A DNA stretch of 64,000 nt from Elysia chlorotica (Eukaryota; Mollusca; Gastropoda; Plakobranchidae): assembly GCA_003991915.1 (NCBI GenBank), contig RQTK01000033.1:258897-322896 (forward strand), read 5' to 3'. The notes beneath the pieces were generated by a model. That model made no database searches. It worked only from the letters and a program-made list of their open reading frames with translations, and was not told the DNA's origin. Of the stretch, positions 37,362 through 48,233 are shown in pieces; position 1 is the stretch's first letter, and every line of letters begins with the position of its first letter. The position numbers and the translations under genes were made by a program.

Positions 37362-37372
37362 CAACAATCAAA
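37275..37372. repeat. (AAT/AAC)n microsatellite
   Basis: About 95 bases of ACA/AAC units running into a long perfect AAT repeat and ending in AAC units. It generates poly-leucine frames on the minus strand. Confidence 0.95.
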
Positions 37373-37554
37373 ATAACCAAGTTAACAAACATTGGGAACA
37401 AAAATCAATTGTCATCGTTCTAAATCATTTGTATTTTTTAACTGTGATATTTGATACTGATCACTCAGGCATGAGCTGCAATTATAGCAATTAGTAAGAT
37501 GCAACAAATTTCTGTGCAAAATTATACATTTTTTAACGTGAATGAATTAGTGTA

Positions 37555-37625
37555 CGGCTACACCAAGCTAAACCAAGCGTGGGTCGACAGTATCATAAGA
37601 CAAAGTTGTCGATCCTGGTATATCT
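37555..37625 (-). repeat. Partial copy of the hairpin-containing repeat
   Basis: The reverse complement reads ATACCAGGATCGACAACTTT and, further on, TAGCTTGGTGTAGC, matching part of the element at 16590-16810 with scattered changes. Only about 70 bases are recognisable. Confidence 0.5.
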
Positions 37626-38273
37626 TGCCCTCTATCTTCAGAAACGATTAACCACTGAAAATTGGATCTCCGCATATTGCCTGTGTATGGCCAGGATGCA
37701 TGTATGAGTTGGTATATCTTCAGCTTTAGGCTTCATTGTGATTTTAAACAGAATATCTTGTAGTCTCTTTTCTAACCTCTTTATGGCACTTTTAAAACTT
37801 CTCTGTCCTATATTTGGGGAAAAGATGATACTTAATAAGCCATACATCCTAGACCTAGACAATGTTGCTGTTCCTTCGACATTTCAATTCTCAGTGTATG
37901 TCATGGTTGTCATGTTTTACACTGCATAATAAAACCTTTAAAAGAAATAATATTAATTATCTGATGCACAATAAAAAAAATAAGCAATCTTGTAATAGTA
38001 ATAATAGTTGATTTTTGCCTTGACACTACTTCCCTTTCTCTAATAGCATTGTATCTTTTTGAGAACTTAAAGATTCTCTCCCTTCCAAATGTAACAAACA
38101 TTAATTTTCTTAAAATCATTTAATCCAATAATGTGAAACAGATCGATATAATTATTTTAAAGGAAGTTAAAAGAATTTCTGAAACATCATCTAAAATATG
38201 ACAAAGATAATTTAATTGCTATAATGGCAGCTAAAACATTTCTAAAAAAAAAAAAACGGTTTTATGTAAATAT
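37626..38273. other. Intergenic DNA 3' of SYS1
   Basis: AT-rich, no gene recognised. The SYS1 3' UTR occupies the right end. Confidence 0.5.
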
Positions 38274-38279
38274 TTTATT
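38274..38279 (-). terminator. Candidate poly(A) signal for SYS1
   Basis: AATAAA on the minus strand about 125 bases after the SYS1 stop codon, a normal distance for a short 3' UTR. Confidence 0.4.
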
Positions 38280-38403
38280 TCTTTATCATAAACATGAGCA
38301 GAGAAATTCAGACTTGAACTAGGTCTTTCCTCAGCATTCATTTGGATAAACCAACATATAGACATCACGGAAAAATAAAAACAAAAAACACCTGCATGCA
38401 AAA

Positions 38404-41391
38404 CTACAAGTCCACTTTAGGTCCCATACCAACAGGGATAGCTTTCATCTCAGACCTCATACACAAATACTCTGACATGACAGTGGTGAGTGCCACGCAA
38501 ACAATGTTGGTCACCCACCACCAGAAGGTAACGGGCACATAGCCAAAGCAATACCAACAAGCAAAGAAATGCACGCCATGAATGGTAGCTGAAAAGTCCA
38601 AACACTGTTTTGTACGGCCTACCACACCCCACATGATGAATGACCTGTGACATAAAAAAAAGGCATGAAATAAATAGTCAAAATATAACATGTGAGATGA
38701 TAAGGTGCTTAAGAGACAGTATTGTAGAACATAAAATTAAAAAAAAAAAATAAGATATCAAATAGAACATAACAAATCAATCATTCAAGTATATACGGAA
38801 ACCACAATTTTTTAAATTGGTTTAAATTGTCTAAGAAGTATAAAAAGTAAAAATAACAATCAATTTATAACATCTCTGTTAAGTGTTAGCTCTTGAGCTT
38901 ATGAATAAAAATGATCAATATGGCAACAGATGGCATCTTAGAAAACTCATTTACTTTAATGATTTAGGCAGAGATACTTAGTTTCAGGATCAAAACAGGA
39001 AATACTGTCCAGAATTGCCCAAACAATTTGTGCATTGTCAAAGCTCAAGATCAAATGGAAAGACAAGAACATTTCACTCAGTTCCAAAATTAGACTGATG
39101 GGTTCCTTGGTCATTCCAAATCTTCCTGTACGCATGTGAGACATGAACCCTTACAGCAGAGTTAGAGAGAAAGATGCAAGCTACAGAAATGAGATGCTTT
39201 TGAAACTTTTGGGCATCTCCTACAGTGGGAAAATCCAAATTGAGATGGTATGGGCACATAACAAGATCAACAGGACTTGCAAAGATGATACTGCAGGTTA
39301 TGGTACAAGAAGGGAGAAAGAAAGGCAGACAGAAAAAGAAATGGGAAGACAACATAACAAATAGATAGATTTCAAGCTGGGCGAAGCCCTTCGAAAGTCT
39401 GAAAACAGAGGATGGAGAAAAGTAATTGTTCAATAATCCTTGATCCCCTAGCAGATGTCTAGACTAAAGGATAAGTGAAGTAATTTAGTCTAAATACGGG
39501 TAGAGCAAGTTCACAACCAAATTTAAAAAACAACACTTTCCCTGGACCATTTTTTTAATTCCATTTTTAATAAGAGTTTAAATAGTTTTGGAGCATAATA
39601 TTCCACTTGCTTATTTTAGTCAGGGTCTACAGATCTTGTATATAGAGTAAAGTATCATTTTTAATATAAATATGAACATTTTGACAAATTTATAGATCAT
39701 GATATATATGTAACAGTCCTTTTTTTTTTCAAAGAGTGTTATGAGTTTTGGGGGCAGTATTGAAAGTATGCTGAGACCGAACGAAAAAAAGATTACATAG
39801 CTGCACTGCAGGTCAACTTATCAAAATACAAGTAGAGTCCACTGTTTGGCAAAACTATAAATAAAATATGCAAATTAGTTTGTACTTACACTGTGAGACT
39901 GTTCAGAGCATATGCAATTATATTTGTTCTCCCAGAGTCTTCATACAAACCAAGATCCTGTGAAAAAGATGTAAGAAAGGGTCAAATCTTACAAATCTGG
40001 AAATTTTCATTATAAATGATGATAACTTGAAATATTACTGCACTAATAATACAAGTTGTATTAGATATAAAAAGACAGTACCTGCAAGTGTAGTCTCAGA
40101 GAAAGAATGTACTAAACAAATACTGAGAACTGCAATTCTGGTTCCATTCAAGTTTTGCTACTTTAAATTTGTAATTACTTTTTAGATGCGGTACAAGATG
40201 CTGCTTCAAGGGTTATTTCTAAAACACCCCGACCTCGTTTTTCTTTTTTGGTGTAGGAATACATTTATAAACACCAATCGAGTAGATAAGGTAAATAATT
40301 GTAGTGAAAGGATAATATATCAGCAATCAATCTACTGACCTTAATATATATGGAACCAGATAATGCTGCACTTAAATCTTGCAGGTTTGGATCTTTCTAT
40401 CAATTTATCTATGAATTTCACTTCACCTGTTTTCTTTTTAAACCTTTTAGAGTAAAAAAAAATCATTTTACTTCTTTTTATTTTCCAAATAAACATGGTC
40501 TCTAAAATATATTGCTTACGGGCAATGCACTTTAAACAAAAAACTACTTACACTTTGAGTAAACATTTGTTCTGTTGACAGGTCAAACTTGCCAATTACA
40601 TCAAGTGTAAAAATCCAGATGCCCAGATTGAAGTACCATAGGCTCACCATGGCAATGATTTGGGCTATTATAAGGACAGGATCCCATTGAAAACTGCGGA
40701 ACTGCAAAATAAAATTAAAAAAAAAAAAATAATGATCACATCCTCTAACTTGTTAGCTGGCTAAGTTCACAGCTTTAAAATGACCCTCAACGATGTCATA
40801 TGAATGATAGGGTTTTGACTTCAAGAACGTTTTTCTAATTCACATGGTATAAGATGCCTGATCAGCCCTCTTAGAAAATTGGAATTGTTTCCAAAATGGT
40901 ACCATTTTTGTTTCTTACAAATTCTGTTTGTTGTTAATAATAAGAACTATCAAATAAATATTCATCAGAACTGATGATAAGTTTTTTTGTTTTTTTTTCA
41001 AACCTTTTTGCAAAAACTATCACTGGTAGGGTTTTGACGTCAAGAACGTTTTTCTAATTCACATGGTATAAGATGCCTGATCAGCCCTCTTAGAAAATTG
41101 GAATTGTTTCCAAAATGGTACCATTTTTGTTTCTTACTAATTCTGTTTGTTGTTAATAATAAGAGAACTATCAAATAAATATTCACCAGAACTGATGATA
41201 CGTTTTTTTGTTTTTTTTAGAAACCTTTTTGCAAAAACTATCACTGATAATTTTTGTTACATGTTTCCATAAATTAAAATCAACTGTACAATATGGAAGC
41301 ATTTTATTTATATATATTTATATATCCTAACACTAATAACAAGTAAGAAAAAAAAAAAGAATCATTTGTTTTGGCTCACCTGTCCTGCCAT
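38404..41391 (-). CDS. SYS1: SYS1 Golgi trafficking protein, 4 coding exons
   Basis: Small multipass protein of the trans-Golgi. In the known family it recruits the Arf-like GTPase ARFRP1 (yeast Arl3), which leads to ARL1 and golgin recruitment. Coding exons: 41380-41391 (only MAGQ), 40552-40701, 39890-39957, 38404-38644. These join through GT-AG sites to 471 bases and 156 aa, the same length as human SYS1 as I recall it. Landmarks: FRSFQWDPVLII at the N-terminus, four hydrophobic segments (about residues 14-38, 70-90, 100-115 and 118-138), GRTKQCLDFSATIH, and the conserved EYLCMRSEMKAIP before a short tail ending KVDL. The start is fixed by the family's MAGQFRS beginning, split by intron 1. 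Intron 1 has a 219-bp tandem duplication, and intron 3 has a LINE remnant on the other strand. No missing key residue was seen. Confidence 0.95.
38970..39440 (+). mobile_element. LINE reverse-transcriptase C-terminal remnant in SYS1 intron 3
   Basis: Plus-strand reading, antisense to SYS1. IKWKDKNISLSSKIRLMGSL, then (frame change) REKDASYRNEMLLKLLGISY, MVWAHNKINR, RREKERQTEKEMGRQHN, and after a stop GEALRKSENRGWRKVIV. This follows the usual order of a LINE C-terminal region: W-D-IS--SKIRL, EMR-LR-LLGISY, L-W-GH--R, G-R-RGRQKK-W-D-I, A---R-WR. Stops and frame changes make it a dead fragment. Confidence 0.85.
40809..41246. repeat. 219-bp tandem duplication in SYS1 intron 1
   Basis: Copies 40809-41027 and 41028-41246 both begin AGGGTTTTGAC. 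They share CACATGGTATAAGATGCCTG and the poly-T block and differ at several single bases, for example ACTTCAAG against ACGTCAAG. It is non-coding. Confidence 0.92.
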
Positions 41392-41967
41392 GTTTGACCA
41401 AGGAAGTCTCATAAGGTGAAGCATAGCATACAGTTTCCCTCAAAAATTAAAAAGCAATTTTCCTGGAAGTGTCTATGGATCTGAAAAAAAAAAATCTTAA
41501 ATGAAATCCTTGATGATATATGTATATATATATTTTTTTTATTTTTTTTTTCATATATATTCCAATACAGAGCATTAATTCTATCCATTATTTGTACAGC
41601 TACCTGTAATATAACGAGTATAAGTACTATAACAAAATTTAGACAAATAATGAAATCTCAAGTAAAAACAATCGCTGTATATCTTTAGGCCTTGGTCTAA
41701 TGTACAAGTAAAGTACAATGTATCTGATTATACAAATCACATCTTTAAAAAAAAATAAACATATAAATGACACTCCTACAGTGTATATAGGTAAATTGGC
41801 TGGTTTTTTTTTTTTAGATCTGATATATTTGATCAATTTCAGATCTATCTAAGCCTCAAATTCTCTATATTTTTTATTAAGGGGATGTATTTAGGCTCGA
41901 CATTGTTTCTGAAAATTATGAAATCACTCATAAGTCTTGACATAAAAATTAAATAAATGTATATATA
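41392..41967. promoter_or_regulatory. Upstream region of SYS1
   Basis: Non-coding, AT-rich DNA 5' of the SYS1 start on the minus strand. It should hold the 5' UTR and promoter. No defined element was recognised. Confidence 0.35.
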
Positions 41968-41969
41968 TA

Positions 41970-42537
41970 CGAGGGCAGGCTGATAAATAAGGGCCGTTTT
42001 TGAATAACTTTTTTATTTGAAGGACTACAGAAGCAAGTTACACATCAAATGAAAGCTTAGAGTCTCCCCTATCTGATGAACTATCATTTTTCAACATAGT
42101 CACCATCGCGTTCAATACAGAGACGCCAGCGTTGTACAAGTTTTTGCATGCCGTCGGCGAAGAATTCTGGTGTCTGGGATCGGCACCAAGAGCGAACATC
42201 CGCCTCAACTTCTGCATCGGTTTCATAGTGATTTCCTTTGAGATGTTTCTTCAGCAAAAGAAATAAGAAAAAGTCAGACGGGGCCAAATTAGGACTGTAT
42301 GTCGGATGTGGTATGGTAGGAAGTTCCAACTGCTGTAAAGCGCACTGGGTTTGGCGACTGGTGTGTGGTCGAGCATTATCGTGCTGGATGACAACGTCTT
42401 TGACTTTGTCCTGTCGAACCTGATAGTTCATCAGATAGGGGAGACTCTAAGCTTTCATTTGATGTGTAACTTGCTTCTGTAGTCCTTCTAATAAAAAAGT
42501 TATTCAAAAACGGCCCTTATTTATCAGCCTGCCCTCG
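41970..42537 (-). mobile_element. Foldback mariner derivative with 117-bp terminal inverted repeats
   Basis: A 568-bp element flanked by TA on both sides (41968-41969 and 42538-42539), the target-site duplication of Tc1/mariner elements. The outer ends read CGAGGGCAGGCTGATAAATA and its reverse complement. The inverted arms run 41970-42086 and 42421-42537 with about one mismatch by eye. Between them lies the C-terminal third of a mariner transposase (see next entry). Long arms with a partial gene mark it as non-autonomous. Near-identity of the arms suggests recent formation or insertion. Confidence 0.93.
42084..42431 (-). pseudogene. Mariner transposase, C-terminal fragment
   Basis: 115-codon open frame with HDNARPHTS, TYSPNLAPSDFFLF and LKGNHYETD. 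The two aspartates HDN and PSD are separated by 34 residues, the D34D spacing of mariner elements. The N-terminal helix-turn-helix region and the first catalytic Asp are missing, so it cannot be active. The apparent ATG (42429-42431) lies in the right inverted arm and is not the original start. The stop (42084-42086) lies in the left arm. Confidence 0.92.
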
Positions 42538-42764
42538 TATTTCAGAATTTATGATTGGTGCTAGATCTAGATCTATTGTTTGTACCAACAAATCATAAGA
42601 GTAATATCTTGATCCAAATCTTATCAAAGGGTATGTTATCCAGATAGGATGGGCATATGATAAAATACCGAATCTAAACCTAGATCTGGACAAAATAATA
42701 TATCACTTATTGGATCTGGAATATGTGTGTAAATCTAGATCAGATACATCCTCACATATGGCGG

Positions 42765-42930
42765 CATTTATTCATACACGGGTACCAGCAGACAAAACTG
42801 TTTATAAAATTGGTACATGGGTACCAGTACATTATAACCGTTCATTCATACACGGGTATCAGTAGATTACTGTTTATATTCGTAAACTGTTATCAGTACA
42901 CAAAACTGTTTATACACAGGTACAGTAGAA
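42765..42930. repeat. Degenerate minisatellite, unit about 35-40 bp
   Basis: About four imperfect units built around CATACACGGGTACCAGTA followed by a variable part such as GACAAAACTGTTTATA. The units contain GGTACC or GGTATC. No coding sense is apparent. Confidence 0.7.
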
Positions 42931-43475
42931 CATGACTACAGCAGGACTTTTTGTTCCAGATGAAAAATCCTGTTGTATGCAAGCTCTCGTCAAAGTCATG
43001 CAAAGATAAGACAATGATTATCTTCCTTTCTAATTTAAAATTAAAGGGACTTCAGGTCATTAGTTTTGTTATTTTTTGTTGTTGTTGCTATTGTTTCTGA
43101 TTTTTCTGTGCCTGGTTGCTTAGAGACAATCTAGACATAACAGTAACACTCATTGAATGCACTCCCACCGACCCCTCCCCCTTCTCTCTCTCTGTTTTAT
43201 CAGTTCCACCTCATTCATCAGTGGGCTGATCAATCTCAACGCCACATCCTTGACATGGCCTAGTATTGTTTACAGTACAAATTTTGCATCTCATAAATGA
43301 TAATAAGGAGAGCATTGGCCCTCATCTGAAAGATTTATAGTAAAATTTATTTTGTCCATGAAGAAAACTTTTACATCTTTTTAGTTCTGGATACACGCTA
43401 ATTACACTTTAAAAGGTATCTCGCACTTAACCCTTTCCACCAGTCACAAAACAGAACACCAAGAGCTAAATCAGG

Positions 43476-43715
43476 GGTGAGGGGAATGCAAACTGGCTTA
43501 AGTGGTAGAACATTGGTCTCCAGATCAGAAGGTGGCAGATCGAATCCCAAGACCACTAAAAATGTATTGGTCCGATTTACTCTCCTACTGGTTGGTGTCT
43601 GATGTGACCGGATGATAAAGGAGTCCAAGTCTCCCAGCACTGCGCGTCATGACTGGGACCCAAGCACAATGTAGCCTAGTATACAGTGCTGACGTTGATG
43701 TCAACCTGGTGCTAT
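43476..43715 (+). mobile_element. Diverged tRNA-like SINE, copy 5
   Basis: Has GGCTTAAGTGGTAGAACATT, a B-box-like GCAGATCGAATCCCAAGAC, CTACTGGTTGGTGTCTGATG, and a 3' part with CAATGTAGCCTAGTATACAG, then TGCTGACGTTGATGTCAAC. The order matches the better copies but the middle differs, suggesting a separate subfamily. Confidence 0.65.
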
Positions 43716-43968
43716 AAAATTCATCTCATTTATTGATAAAAGAATTCAATAATCAGCAATTCAGCAAGTCTGATAAGCAGAAAAAATGAATACAAAATAT
43801 AATATTACAATGCTATGCCGTTGTTTACACAATCCATAATTCATAATACCGTATTGGCAAAGACTGTATTATCTACATCCAGTATTTCAAAAAAAAGGTG
43901 GAAGGGGCGGGGATATGCCGCAGGTCGAGAGTGCCATACATGAATAGAATCATTTCTTCTCGTAGTCT

Positions 43969-44012
43969 ATCGCGTACGATATACGCGATCCATTAGTAGA
44001 TACGGGCCCGTA
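43969..44012. other. Cluster of CG-rich palindromes
   Basis: ATCGCGTA at 43969-43976 pairs with TACGCGAT at 43982-43989, and TACGGGCCCGTA at 44001-44012 is a perfect 12-base palindrome. The surrounding 43920-44110 stretch is unusually rich in CG steps and contains AGAGTGCCATAC and AGAGTGCCGTAC about 147 bases apart. This could be an old foldback element or an upstream control region of the gene at 44502. Neither is shown. Confidence 0.5.
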
Positions 44013-44501
44013 CTCGTAGCAAAGTTTCTAGTCGTATGGAAGATCGCATGACCTCCCACTGTCCAAGAGTGCCGTACTCCTAGAATCTCGTCTAAGCGTA
44101 CCTGTGTACGAAAAATAAAGACAGTGCTTGGATAGATAAAAGAAAGAATTTATCTAGATCTAGAGATTCTAGTTCTAGCTTTGACTTCTACAAACACAAC
44201 TATAGATGTAGCTTTTTATATCTATATTATCTGGATTTAGTACTTAGGCCTACACTATTACTTGCCTTTTTCTTTGAAAATGGAAATGAGAGTACAAGTA
44301 TAATAATTAGATTTAGATCTATAGTATAGATCTAACAATCTAAAACGTAATTTGAGTCTCCATCTTAGCCGTGTATGTTGTTGTCATTGTCAAAGGGGCA
44401 CTACTTCGTATTAAAATAGGTAGAGCGTAGTCGATAGCAGTCTCGGGATGCTTGTTTCTTCGTCGCCTAAGTCTCAAAAGTGAAAGCCTCAAAATTTTGC
44501 A
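44013..44501 (+). promoter_or_regulatory. Upstream region of the PPR-like gene
   Basis: Non-coding bases 5' of the start at 44502. It should include the 5' UTR and promoter by position. AGATCT palindromes occur near 44155 and 44315. No TATA box was assigned. Confidence 0.3.
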
Positions 44502-47500
44502 ATGGGCTCGAGCCGACGTTGTTCTTGTAGTTGTATTGAAATTTCTGTTGGAAAACACAATATTAAGACTACAAATATGTGGGTTTTAAATGGATATTTT
44601 CGTTTCTACAGTTCTCTCAATCGTGCTTTTAAAATGAACATATCAAAAAATGGGAAATCCAAGTATACATCAGAAGCTGTATCTAGCTTTAGTCAAGTGT
44701 GCTTTAAATACCATGAAGCCTTAAATGGAAAACTGACTCAGAGGAAATATTACACTACGCAAGCAGATAACGACGGGCTAGTTGTACCATTATTCTTAGT
44801 CAATGGTGACACAACTTCACGCAAAGATGCACCGCAGCTATTGCAAACAGACAGTTGTGTCAGCTATAGTTTTAAAACTTCTCTTTCCCAGACATGGCCG
44901 TTTCATTCAATTTGTTTTCAGTCGAAATTAAAACGTTTGTTTAAGACTTACACCAATTCCATTGAAATGTCGAAAACTGGCTCTGTTTTCATATATTTAT
45001 CAAACAGTTTTCACTCTTGCAATGGAAACTTTCATTGTTGCCGTAGAGTGAAGGAAGAAGTGAAGTTTAAAAGACGAAATTTGTGCAACACATCAGTTTT
45101 AAGCAAAGATGACAATAAGTCTTTTACAGAGAGTATGCTCCATATTGTGGAAGGAAATACAAATGAAAAGAGACCTCCACTTCGACTTCAGAGATATCGA
45201 GCTTTAAAATCGTTAAAGACCTCCAAGAGTAAAACTTCCAAACGTATCCAAAGGATTTTACCTCATCTTTTCTCAGAAGATGGGGAGCTCCTGCCAACAA
45301 TAACTGTAGAAAAACAGTTGTTAGGCCTCATGCAGATGTGGGCCATGGAGGAAGCAGTAGATCTTTTGAAAGAATCTGTGGAAGACGGAATAAATCCTGA
45401 TAGAACTGTCATACTAAACTTACTGCAGCAATTGGCCAATTTGGGAGAGGTATCTTTTGTTAACAGATAACATTTTTGAAATATTTATTTTTTATATTTT
45501 ACAAGGTAAAAGTTTTTTCTATTCTTAATATTATTTAAATATTTGTCTTTAGCCCAGGAGGCTATCTTGTCAAGATTTACGTGGATCATGTTTTGCTGGC
45601 TCTAATGTCCAAAACAAAACTTACTGCAAGTGTCATTTGAAAAAACAGAAGTCTTCAGTCATAGCAATCTTTGTAATACATTGTATAATACACTCACTGA
45701 GGGGGGCGCGGTAGCCCTGGAATAGAACACCAGTTTCCGACGCAGAAGGTCTGTGGTTCAAGTCCTGGCGATTTTGCCCACTACTGGTTGGGTCGGTGTC
45801 AGTCTAATGTGACTGGCTGAGACAGCAGTCTTGGTATCCCCACCCCGACAGCACATAAAATTTTCAGACATTAGTCGTGGGGTTCGTCCACAATATGGCG
45901 TATTGCTGATGTTGGACGTTGAACCAACTCAACTACGTGAAAGAGCAGACCATTGTCAAAAAAACCAACAATGTTCAGCGATGTATGACCAATTACGTGT
46001 ATTCAAAGTCACCAGATAAATCAGAAATCTGATTTTTTTTATTTCGTGTGCTCCACAGTCACAAGTTTAAGTTTGTTCTGTAGCTTGCTAGTTTTCCATT
46101 TTGTATTTGGCTCATTGACATTTTCATCGTGAAAGTACAAGATCGTTCTATAGATAATATGTTAATTTTAATTTGTTTGTGTTTTTTTTTTTCACCCTTT
46201 AAAAATAATTACTAATAGTTTAACAACTCTTCATTTTCCCTTTGATTCCATTAGGTTGAGTGTTTGCTAGAGCTGCATGAGTTCCTTAAAGATTGTGGGC
46301 TTTCGACAAATCTTAAATTTTACCACTGTCTGAGAGATGCCTACTTTAACAGTGGGAGAGTGGAAGATGGTATCTTAATGCTCAGAGTGATATACCATGG
46401 TAGCAGAGATTTTGAGGATACAGATCTTCTTTTTACTTTGCTCGCCACAATGGTGAGTATAACCCTTTGAGATATTTTGCAGGGATTGATCCTGCTGCTC
46501 GTCATTCCTTTTATTTTTATGCTGAGACACACCCCTTTTACCCTACAGTACACTACACAAAATGATCTCAGTCCTGCATTATGAGAAAAGTATACTATTA
46601 TTTTTTTTATGACAGGCAGGCAGATCTATGATGGTCTACTAAATTAAGTGTCTGCTATGCAACATTGTGAGCTTGTTGTCACTTGTAGTTTGTCAGATCC
46701 ACAGGTGGTTATGAGATTAGATTATTGGATCAAAGGTAATATACTTAAGACAAAAAAAAAGAAGACAAATGGGAAATATTTTCTGGGTTTTTTTTAGTCC
46801 GAGTTTGTTATATTTGAATTGTACTGGATAATTTTTCAATTCTCTTTTTTTTTTTCATTCTCCAGACTGCAAAGCACTTCGAGCACATGCTATCCGTGGT
46901 TGAATCTTATGTAACAGATTTAGAAGAGAGTGATCCACCTGTCACATCAGCAAGAGCCTCTCTATGGCGTTGCCTAGTTTTAGCAGAAAAATTTGAAAAG
47001 GCAGATACCCTGCTTGAACAGTTTCCAGAAGTCAAAAAGATGGTACCAGCACAAGTGAGGAACATTATCTGCTTGTCCGTTTAAAAATATGTTTTTCTAT
47101 AGATGTATGTATATGTATATAAAAAAAATTATAAGATCATTTGTAGATAGATCTTAATCTAGAGATCTTGGCTGTGGATGAAACTCAGGATCATAATGTA
47201 GAACGTTAGAATCATTTTTTAAATGATTTTTTTATCAAAAGCTGCTAATGTATGGTTTTTTACAAAATATTTTCTGTATATTTTAAATAATACATTTGTA
47301 TATACATGTATTTCTACAGCATTTCCCTTCTAATATTTTCTATTATAAGGTGAGCAAACTGGTGCAGTCGCAACTTGAAGTAGACTATGACAGAGACAAG
47401 GTTTTGATATGGCTAATCAACTCACCCTATGTAAAGCCAGGCTTGGCAGCCAGCCTCTTTGACCTTCTTATTCTTCATAAAAGTAAGCTTTTAGTTTCAG

Positions 47501-48233
47501 TTTAAAATGAAATAAAGGAAATTTATCAAAGCAGATAGTTTACATATTCTTGATCACTTTAATCTTTAATTTTCCTTGCTATCTGTCATTGCATCTAAAT
47601 GACAACAAAATATCTTTTCCTGCTTCTGCAACTTTTAAAGTTTAATATGTTTCTAAGCATCTTTTAAATTTCTATTATGTAGTGATGATGGTTTTCCGCG
47701 CATCCGAGGAAATTCTTGTTTTTGCTTTATAAAGAAGGAATGTCCCCCTTTCCACAGTATTTTCGAGAATTTTTTTCAAGAATATTTTTTCAAAGTCTTA
47801 ACTTCAAATATAAATAAGGAAAAATATTAGAACTGTCCCTTTAATAGTGTTCCATAATAATCACTTTAGACAAAAATGAAATAGGTGTAACTTATTTACC
47901 CATTACATGTAAAAAGTATGTTCTCTAGGCTCTTTCTCTCTCTCTTTTTAGAGATCATTCAATTATTTTTTTCCCTTTTTTTCTCTAGTATTTCTCTAGT
48001 ATTTCTATATTGCTATGTATTTCACAGCTGCTCAAGGCCAGTGGAATGAAGGCTTAAAACATCTTTCCTCAGCCATGGGTGAAGGAAGAAAGATTCATAG
48101 AAAAACAGTGGAGTCATTTCTTGCCAAATTTTTTAACCAGCTGCCACAAGATCAAGTTCAAGAATTGTCAAAATGGGCAAGTGGTTTGCAAAATTCCTTG
48201 TCAGATTATGAGAATTATAAAACCAACTCATGA
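44502..48233 (+). CDS. Probable mitochondrial PPR-like helical-repeat protein, 5 exons
   Basis: Not firmly recognised. Exons: 44502-45449, 46255-46452, 46866-47054, 47350-47482, 48028-48233. All are GT-AG, phase 0,0,0,1, joining to 1674 bases and 557 aa. Residues 1-250 (one large exon) are Lys/Ser/Asn-rich and lack clear motifs. A second methionine at residue 26 (MWVLNGYFRFYSSLNRAFKM) would give a typical mitochondrial presequence and may be the true start. From about residue 255 the protein becomes a chain of amphipathic helices with pentatricopeptide character: EKQLLGLMQMWAMEEAVDLL, ESVEDGINPDRTVILNLLQQ, HEFLKDCGLSTNLKFYHCL, DAYFNSGRVEDGILMLRVIY. Such proteins usually bind RNA in mitochondria. 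LRPPRC-type proteins are the nearest I can suggest, but this is much shorter. SINE copy 4 sits in intron 1. The gene structure is solid, the function inferred. Confidence 0.75.
45700..45937 (+). mobile_element. tRNA-like SINE, copy 4
   Basis: Nearly full-length copy in intron 1 of the PPR-like gene, same strand. The head reads GGGCGCGGTAGCCCTGG, the B box is in GTGGTTCAAGTCCTGG, then GGTCGGTGTCAGTCTAATG, GCACATAAAATTTTCAGAC, CCACAATATGGCG and TGTTGGACGTTGAACCAAC. Confidence 0.85.

Noticed and set aside
37092-37367. Poly-leucine minus-strand ORF resembling a signal peptide
   Set aside because: The leucines come from the (AAT)n repeat. The rest is frame-shifted LINE remnant.
42238-42423. 61-codon plus-strand ORF in the mariner element
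   Set aside because: It is antisense to the recognisable transposase fragment.
44340-44558. 72-codon Arg/Thr-rich minus-strand ORF overlapping the PPR-like start
   Set aside because: No family resemblance, and it overlaps the better-supported plus-strand exon. Probably chance.
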